Of a DNA stretch of 64,000 nt, positions 58,674 through 64,000 are shown one piece after another; the first letter of the stretch is position 1, and every line of letters starts with the position of its first letter. A program made the translations under genes and the position numbers. The stretch is taken from assembly GCA_963818695.1 (NCBI GenBank), contig CAWFTG010000001.1, positions 124,001 through 188,000 on the forward strand. The letters are read 5' to 3'. The notes beneath the pieces are model-generated. The model made no database searches. It worked only from the letters and a program-made list of their open reading frames with translations, and was not told where the DNA came from. Source of the DNA: AP-15 sp963818695 (GTDB lineage: Bacteria > Pseudomonadota > Alphaproteobacteria > ATCC43930 > CGMCC-115725).

Positions 58674-60272
58674 TCATTTGTCGAGCCAGGCGTCCTCGAA
58701 GCGCCAGCCGTTGTAGTTGCCGTTGACCATCATCGTGTGCCCCTTGAAATAGGGTTGCCAGCAGGCCGCCGATTTCGGATAGAAGAGCGCCGGACGCGCG
58801 GCGTCCTCCGCGAGCTTGCGCTCGATCTCCCACACGATCTGCTTGCGCTTGGCGGTGTCGGCTTCGCTCGATTGCCGATCGATCAGTCTATCGACCTCGG
58901 CACTGCAATAGCCGGTGTAGTTGCGCTCGGCGCCGCAGGAAAAATTCTCGTAGAACTGCTGGTCGGGATCGTCGAGCCCGTTCTCGCTGACGGTCAGGCC
59001 GATCGTGTAATCCTTACGCATGACCGTCGGATACCACTGCGTCGTATCGATCGCGTTGAGGGTTCCGTCGATATAGATCTCCTTCAATTGGTCGATCAGC
59101 AGTACTGCCGGATCGCGATAGGCCGGCGCGTTGCGCGTCGTCAAGGTTACCGCGAGCCGCTTGTCCGGCCCGTACCCCAGCTTCTTCATGATGTCGCGCG
59201 CCTCGGCACGGTTGCGCGCGACATCGGAGCCGTAGCCTGGGAGCGTCTGCAGCACTTCGGGCGGCATGCCCCAGCTTCCGGCGGGCGGCGGCATCATGGC
59301 CCCGCCGATCTCGCCCTGCCCATCGCTCAGGATGTCGATGAATGCCTGGCGATCGAGAGTTAGGACCATCGCCCGCCGCAGTTCCGGATTGTCGAAAGGC
59401 GGCTTGCTGCGGTTGACGATCAGCTGGCGCGGGATATTCCACGGCACGACCGTGCACTCGGCGTTCGGCTCGTGTTCTTTGAGCTGCTTCATCAGCGGGA
59501 TTGACATGATCCCCTGCGCGTACCGGTCGAACTTGCCGGCAGCGAAGGCCAGGATCGCGGTGGCGGGAGTAGACATCAGCGTGTACTCAATCGCGTCGAG
59601 ATAAGGTCGGCCCGGCTTCCAATAGTCCGGGTTGCGCGCGACCTTGACCAATTCATTGGGCTTGAACTCGACGAATTTGAACGGGCCGGTGCCGACAGGA
59701 TGGGTGCGCATATCGCGCGGAGTAATGTGGCATGGGTAGACCGGCGACCAGCCGGAGGCAACCAGCGCGATAAACGACGGCTGCGGCCGCTTCAAATGAA
59801 ACGTGACCTCGTCGTCGCCTTTGACCGTTACGTCTTCGAGATTGCGATACCAGGATTTGCGGGGATTGACGCGGAACTTTTCGCTCGATTTTCCAGTGAT
59901 CATGTCCCAGGTGCATTGAACGTCCTTAGCAGTGAACGGCTCGCCGTCGTGCCACTTGACGCCCTGCCGCAATTTGAAGGTCAGCTCCTTGCCATCCTCA
60001 CTCAGCGACCAGCTGAGGGCGAGGTCCGGTATGATGGACTCGATGCTGTTCTGCGGCACGTGCTGGTCGAACATGACCAAGTTATTGAACACCCCCATCA
60101 TCGGACCGAGCGCTGCTATTGTCGATTCTTCGTGAATCGACATGCTCGCCGGGCTGGTGATCATCGGCATCCGCAGGACACCGCCCGACTTTTCCGCCAA
60201 GGCGGGTGGGGCCTCCACGGTTGATGCCAGTAGCGCCGCCGCCGCAAAAGCTGATTGAAAAATCGGCTTCAC
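58674..60272 (-). CDS. Peptide/opine-type substrate-binding protein (SBP_bac_5), copy 2
   Basis: A 532-residue paralogue. The signal peptide is AFAAAALLASTVEAPPALAE; the mature part begins KSGGVLRMPMITSPASMSIH and has LVMFDQHVPQNSIESIIPDL, FKLRQGVKWHDGEPFTAKDV, YSP-type GWSPVYPCHITPRDMRTHPV and the tail MVNGNYNGWRFEDAWLDK. The GTG start at 60272 follows GGGGGAAGG. The gene lies 10-45 bases from its neighbours on the same strand. Ligand-pocket residues differ from copy 1, for example EHEPNAECTVVPWNIPRQLI against TQAPQAICELKTTNASTNLL. Confidence 0.9.
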   Translation of the reverse strand: MKPIFQSAFAAAALLASTVEAPPALAEKSGGVLRMPMITSPASMSIHEESTIAALGPMMGVFNNLVMFDQHVPQNSIESIIPDLALSWSLSEDGKELTFKLRQGVKWHDGEPFTAKDVQCTWDMITGKSSEKFRVNPRKSWYRNLEDVTVKGDDEVTFHLKRPQPSFIALVASGWSPVYPCHITPRDMRTHPVGTGPFKFVEFKPNELVKVARNPDYWKPGRPYLDAIEYTLMSTPATAILAFAAGKFDRYAQGIMSIPLMKQLKEHEPNAECTVVPWNIPRQLIVNRSKPPFDNPELRRAMVLTLDRQAFIDILSDGQGEIGGAMMPPPAGSWGMPPEVLQTLPGYGSDVARNRAEARDIMKKLGYGPDKRLAVTLTTRNAPAYRDPAVLLIDQLKEIYIDGTLNAIDTTQWYPTVMRKDYTIGLTVSENGLDDPDQQFYENFSCGAERNYTGYCSAEVDRLIDRQSSEADTAKRKQIVWEIERKLAEDAARPALFYPKSAACWQPYFKGHTMMVNGNYNGWRFEDAWLDK

Positions 60273-60287
60273 TTCCCTTCCCCCTGA

Positions 60288-61877
60288 TTATTTGTCGAGC
60301 CACACGTCTTCCATGCGCCAGCCGTTGAAGCGGCTGTTGGTCATCGTCGTCAGCCCCTTGAGCCTCGCCTGCATGCAGCTCGCAAAACGGGAGTACAGCA
60401 GCACCGGCCGCGAAGCGTCCTCGGCCAGCCTGCGTTCGATCTGCCAGACCAGCTGCCGGCGCATTTGCGGATCGGCCTCCATCGATTGCGCGTCTATCAG
60501 CTTATCGGTCTCGTGGTCGCAATAGCCGGTCAGGTTGCGCTCAGCGCCGCAGACATAGTTCTCGTAAAATTTCTGATCGGGCTCGTCGAGGCCGCCGGTG
60601 CTGACGTCGACGCCGAGTTTGTAATCCTTGCGCATGACCCGCGGGAACCAGTTGGCCGTATCGACGAGTTCGAGTTCGGCATCGACATAGACCTCGCGCA
60701 GTTGCGAGATCGCGACGACCGCGGCATCGCGATAACCAGGGACATTGCGGGTCGACAGTTTGACGGCCAGCCGGTTGTCTGGTCCGTAGCCCAGCTTGCG
60801 CATTATCGCGCGTCCCTCTTCGCGGCTCGTGGCGACATTGGCGCCGTAACCGGGCAGCGTTCGCAGGACTTCGGGAGTCATGCCCCAGACGCCATCGGGC
60901 GGCGGCAGCATCGCACCGCCGACCGCGCCCTGCCCGTCGGCAAGGATGTCGATAAAGGCCTGGCGGTCGAGCGACAACGCCAGCGCACGCCGCAATTCAT
61001 GATTGTCGAACGGCGGTTCGGCGCGGTTGATCAGCAGGTCGCGGCTGTTGTTGTCCATCACCACATCGCACACCGCCTGCGGCGTCTGGCTCTTCACATC
61101 TTTCAGCAGCGGAATCGTCGCGAAGGTGAAGTCGAGCTTGCCGGCCGCGAAGGCCAGGATCTGCGTCGCCGGGCTGGCGATTATCGTGTATTCGATACCA
61201 TCGAGGTAGGGCCGCCCCGGCTTCCAGTAATCGGGGTTGCGGATCACCCGGATATGGTCATTGGGCTTGTATTCAACAAATTCGAACGGCCCGGTGCCGA
61301 TAGGATGGGTGCGCATCTCGCGCAATGGCACATGGCAGGGATAGACCGGCGACTGGCCTGAGGCGAGCAGCGCGATCAAGTAGGGCTGTGGCCGCGCCAG
61401 ATGAAAGGTGACCTCAAATGCGCTGTCGGCGGTGATATTCTCGACGTTGCGATACCACGCCTTGCGCGGATTGATGCGGAATTTGTCCGCATCTACCCCA
61501 CGCAACCTATCCCAGGTGCATTTGACGTCGGCAGAGGTGAACGGCCGGCCGTCATGCCACTTCACGCCGGCGCGCAGGTGAAAGGTCAGCGCGGTTCTGT
61601 CCTCGTCCCAGGACCAGTCGCTCGCCAGGTCCGGCACAATCGAAGCCATGCTGTTCTGCGGCACGTGCTGGTCGAAGACGACGAGGTTATTGAAAACCCC
61701 CATCATCGGGATGCCGGCGGTAATGGTCGATTCCTCATGGATCGACATACTGGCGGGGCTGGCGAAATCGAGCATCTGCAGGATGCCGCCCGCCTTCTGC
61801 GCAAATGCCGGCGCGACCACCGCCGACGCGATCAGCAGCCCGCCGCACACCGCGGCACGCCAACGACTTTTCGCCAT
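60288..61877 (-). CDS. Peptide/opine-type substrate-binding protein (SBP_bac_5), copy 3
   Basis: A 529-residue paralogue. The signal peptide ends SAVVAPAFAQ, and the mature part begins KAGGILQMLDFASPASMSIH. Conserved parts are VFDQHVPQNSMASIVPDLAS, FHLRAGVKWHDGRPFTSADV, YPCHVPLREMRTHPIGTGPF and MTNSRFNGWRMEDVWLDK. GGAGG precedes the ATG at 61877. It is 15 bases upstream of copy 2, which suggests one transcript. It is the most divergent in the C-terminal Cys segment (RFASCMQARLKG). Confidence 0.9.
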   Translation of the reverse strand: MAKSRWRAAVCGGLLIASAVVAPAFAQKAGGILQMLDFASPASMSIHEESTITAGIPMMGVFNNLVVFDQHVPQNSMASIVPDLASDWSWDEDRTALTFHLRAGVKWHDGRPFTSADVKCTWDRLRGVDADKFRINPRKAWYRNVENITADSAFEVTFHLARPQPYLIALLASGQSPVYPCHVPLREMRTHPIGTGPFEFVEYKPNDHIRVIRNPDYWKPGRPYLDGIEYTIIASPATQILAFAAGKLDFTFATIPLLKDVKSQTPQAVCDVVMDNNSRDLLINRAEPPFDNHELRRALALSLDRQAFIDILADGQGAVGGAMLPPPDGVWGMTPEVLRTLPGYGANVATSREEGRAIMRKLGYGPDNRLAVKLSTRNVPGYRDAAVVAISQLREVYVDAELELVDTANWFPRVMRKDYKLGVDVSTGGLDEPDQKFYENYVCGAERNLTGYCDHETDKLIDAQSMEADPQMRRQLVWQIERRLAEDASRPVLLYSRFASCMQARLKGLTTMTNSRFNGWRMEDVWLDK

Positions 61878-61901
61878 GTGCTCCTCCCGCCAACCGCCCG
61901 A

Positions 61902-63500
61902 TTACTTGTCCAGCCAGACGTCCTCCATGCGGTAGCCGTTGTAGATGCTGTTGACCATCGTCACGAGCCCTTTGACGTAGGGCTGCATGCAGGTGCCGCC
62001 GCGCGGGTAGAAGATGATCGGCCGGGCGCCGTCCTCGGCCAGCCGCCTTTCGATCTCCCAGACCAGCTTCTTGCGTTTTTCTCGATTGGATTCAGCCGAT
62101 TGCCGGTCGATCAGTTTATCGACTTCGGGATTGCAATAGCCGGTGTAGTTCCGCACCGCCCCGCACACAAAATTCTCATAGAATTGCTGGTCGGGGTCGT
62201 CCACGCCGCTCTCGGTGCCGTTGATCGCGATTGTGTAGTCCTTGCGGTAGATCTTGGGAAACCAGTTGACGGTCTCGACCGGCTCGAGCGTGGCGTCGAT
62301 GTAGATCTCTTTCAGCTGGTCAATCAGGATCACCGCCGGATCGCGGTAAGCGGGAATGTTGCGCGAGGACAACGTCACGGCGAGCCGCTTCTGGGGCCCG
62401 TAGCCGAGCTTCTCCATGATGCTGCGCGCCTCGGCGCGGTTCTTCGCGATGTCGGGATCGTAGCCGGGCAATGTCGCGAGCATCTCCGGCGGCATTCCCC
62501 ACAAGCCTTCGGGCGGTGGCAGCATGGTGGCGCCGATGTCCCCCTTGCCTTGCGTGATGATGTCGATAAAGGCCTTGCGATCGAGGCTGAGCGTCACCGC
62601 CCGGCGCAGATCCGGATTGTCGAATGGCGGCTTCTCCGGGTTGAGGATCAAGTTACGGCTGACATTCGTCGCGGTCAGCTCGCAGATAGCTTGCGGCGCC
62701 TGAGTTTTAACATCCTGCAGTAACGGAACGGTCGTGCCGTAGGGCGAAGAGATGTCGAACTTGCCAGCGATGAACGTCAGGTTTCGCGTCGCGATATCCT
62801 TTATTATGGACCACTCGATGCCGTCGAGATAGGGCCGGCCCGGTTTCCAATAATCCGGGTTGCGCGCCGTGCGGACCACCTCATTCGGCTTGAACTCGAC
62901 AAATTTGAACGGGCCGGTGCCGATCGGATGGGTGCGCATCTCGCGCGGCGGCACGTGGCACGGATAGACCGGCGACCACCCCGAGGCCAGCAGCGACAGC
63001 AGCGCCGGCTGGGGCCGCTTCAGGTGAAAGATGACCTCGTAGTCGCCGTTGGTCGTCACCTGGTCGAGGTTGAGGTACCAGGTCTTGCGCGGGTTGACAC
63101 GCAGCTTTTCGTCGCCGATCCCGAGCAGCAAATCCCAGGTGCATTTGACGTCGGCCGCAGTGAAGGGCTTGCCGTCGTGCCATTTGACGCCGTGGCGCAG
63201 CGGGAAGGTCAGCTCCTTTCCGTCCTCGCTCCAGGACCAGCTCGTCGCCAGATCGGGGATGATGAAGTCCGGGCTGTTCTGCGCCACGTGCTGATCGTAC
63301 ATGACGAGGTTGTTGAACACTCCCATCATTGGCCGCAATGCGGCGCCGGTCGCTTCCTCAAGCAGCGACATGCTGGCCGGATTGTCGAAGAACGAGATCT
63401 TGAGGATGCCCCCGGATTTTTGCGGGTAGGCCGGCAGCGACGTGCACAGGGCGACGAACAATGGCGCGGCCGTGAAGACCATTTTCAATCGTAAATTCAC
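61902..63500 (-). CDS. Peptide/opine-type substrate-binding protein (SBP_bac_5), copy 4
   Basis: A 532-residue paralogue starting at GTG 63500, eight bases after GGGAGG (VNLRLKMVFTAAPLFVALCT, signal peptide ending SLPAYPQ). It carries KSGGILKISFFDNPASMSLL, VMYDQHVAQNSPDFIIPDLA, FPLRHGVKWHDGKPFTAADV and the tail MVNSIYNGYRMEDVWLDK. A much longer open frame on the same strand to 63983 is only read-through of the upstream intergenic region and copy 5 in another frame. Confidence 0.9.
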   Translation of the reverse strand: MNLRLKMVFTAAPLFVALCTSLPAYPQKSGGILKISFFDNPASMSLLEEATGAALRPMMGVFNNLVMYDQHVAQNSPDFIIPDLATSWSWSEDGKELTFPLRHGVKWHDGKPFTAADVKCTWDLLLGIGDEKLRVNPRKTWYLNLDQVTTNGDYEVIFHLKRPQPALLSLLASGWSPVYPCHVPPREMRTHPIGTGPFKFVEFKPNEVVRTARNPDYWKPGRPYLDGIEWSIIKDIATRNLTFIAGKFDISSPYGTTVPLLQDVKTQAPQAICELTATNVSRNLILNPEKPPFDNPDLRRAVTLSLDRKAFIDIITQGKGDIGATMLPPPEGLWGMPPEMLATLPGYDPDIAKNRAEARSIMEKLGYGPQKRLAVTLSSRNIPAYRDPAVILIDQLKEIYIDATLEPVETVNWFPKIYRKDYTIAINGTESGVDDPDQQFYENFVCGAVRNYTGYCNPEVDKLIDRQSAESNREKRKKLVWEIERRLAEDGARPIIFYPRGGTCMQPYVKGLVTMVNSIYNGYRMEDVWLDK

Positions 63501-63619
63501 TGTGTTGACCTCCCTCTTTGTAGCGGTTTTGACCAAACCCGCCATCGCTACCGGGCCGTTTACTGGGCTCTTATCGGTCAAATCGATTTCAGCCGGGCAG
63601 AGCACCGACCTGAGCAGCA

Positions 63620-64000
63620 CTATTTGTCGAGCCAGACGTCTTCGAAGCGCCAGCCGTTGTAGATGCTGTTGACCATGATTGTCAGCCCCTTGACCCAGGG
63701 CTGCCGGCACGTGCCGCCGCGAGGATAATAGATCACGGGCCGCACCGCGTCCTGCGCCAGCCGTTTTTCGATCTCCCATACCAGCTTCGAGCGCTTGCCC
63801 GGATCGGCTTCCATTGATTGCCGGTCGACCAGCTTGTCGACCTCGGGGTTGCAGTAGCCGGTGTAATTGCGCTCCGAGCCGCACACATAACTTTCGTAGA
63901 ACGCCTGGTCGGGATCGTCGACCCCGGCTTCGGTCACCTGCATACCTACTGCAAAATCCTTGCGCATAATCCTCGGATACCACTGCGTCGTGTCGACGAC
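63620..64000 (-). CDS. Peptide/opine-type substrate-binding protein (SBP_bac_5), copy 5, partial
   Basis: The C-terminal 126 codons of a fifth paralogue run off the window end. It has MRKDFAVGMQVTEAGVDDPD, CNPEVDKLVDRQSMEADPGK, RPVIYYPRGGTCRQPWVKGL and MVNSIYNGWRFEDVWLDK. The gene lies ~120 bases upstream of copy 4. The number of further copies, and any permease genes, are unknown. Confidence 0.88.
   Translation of the reverse strand, partial: VVDTTQWYPRIMRKDFAVGMQVTEAGVDDPDQAFYESYVCGSERNYTGYCNPEVDKLVDRQSMEADPGKRSKLVWEIEKRLAQDAVRPVIYYPRGGTCRQPWVKGLTIMVNSIYNGWRFEDVWLDK

Noticed and set aside
61902..63983. 693-codon binding-protein fusion
   Set aside because: The first ~160 codons are the wrong frame of copy 5 and the intergenic gap; GTG 63500 has a strong ribosome site and gives the normal length.

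Overview
The window is GC-rich, densely coded DNA from an alphaproteobacterium. The gene content fits a soil or rhizosphere Hyphomicrobiales (Rhizobiales)-like or Rhodospirillales-like genome: urtABCDE, alphaproteobacterial ECF sigma factors, an OFA-family carrier, DUF2189, GYD and DUF1488 proteins, and peptide-type solute-binding proteins. I cannot name a genus. Intact genes alternate with many decayed gene pieces, so this is an accessory, rearranged part of a chromosome. No phage, transposase, integrase or CRISPR array was recognised.

Layout. 0-15 kb: frameshifted phytanoyl-CoA dioxygenase, fused aldolase/SDR (RhaD type), M20 amidohydrolase, a GNAT-like gene whose 3' end overlaps a convergent gene of unknown function, DHA2 efflux pump, PAS histidine kinase, DUF2189 membrane protein, OFA transporter, a TerB/J-domain protein and an amidase. 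16-22 kb: the urea ABC transporter urtABCDE, then an OmpR-type regulator. 22.6-30 kb: ECF sigma factor, a likely small RNA, DUF2188, aldo/keto reductase, DUF3455, a frameshifted asparaginase-like gene, GYD and DUF1488 genes, mixed with remnants of a RutE-like nitroreductase, peptide-binding proteins and a HerA-like ATPase. 30-32.2 kb: modBC (no modA) and a small SelW/Rdx-type gene with an in-frame UGA. 32.2-35.3 kb: LLM oxidoreductase, GST and HpaB-type hydroxylase operon. 35.4-37.7 kb: a soxC::soxD deletion remnant, a membrane class III cyclase, TRAP transporter remnants and a second likely small RNA.

37.8-44 kb: esterase, isoaspartyl peptidase, MFS pump, dodecin, HtrA protease and an HTH protein. 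44-49.6 kb: a five-gene formate dehydrogenase operon in which every junction is a 4-base ATGA overlap and the catalytic subunit is read through a UGA (selenocysteine). 49.7-53.7 kb: uracil-DNA glycosylase family gene, tRNA-Ser(GCT), a 14-base tandem repeat, a second ECF sigma factor fused in frame to a secreted protein, and a broken RND/HlyD efflux locus. 53.9-55.4 kb: tungstate transporter genes tupBA (no tupC). 55.5-64 kb: a VOC protein, a decayed oxyR-like gene, and at least five tandem paralogous peptide/opine-type solute-binding protein genes running off the window.

The clearest functional thread is formate oxidation: a selenocysteine-dependent Mo/W formate dehydrogenase, molybdate and tungstate uptake genes, and a second candidate selenoprotein of the SelW/Rdx family with a CxxU motif. 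The two UGA genes support each other, because both need a Sec-insertion system that must lie elsewhere in the genome. The second thread is decay and rearrangement: about ten remnants, several joined tail to tail or fused, show repeated deletion and inversion.
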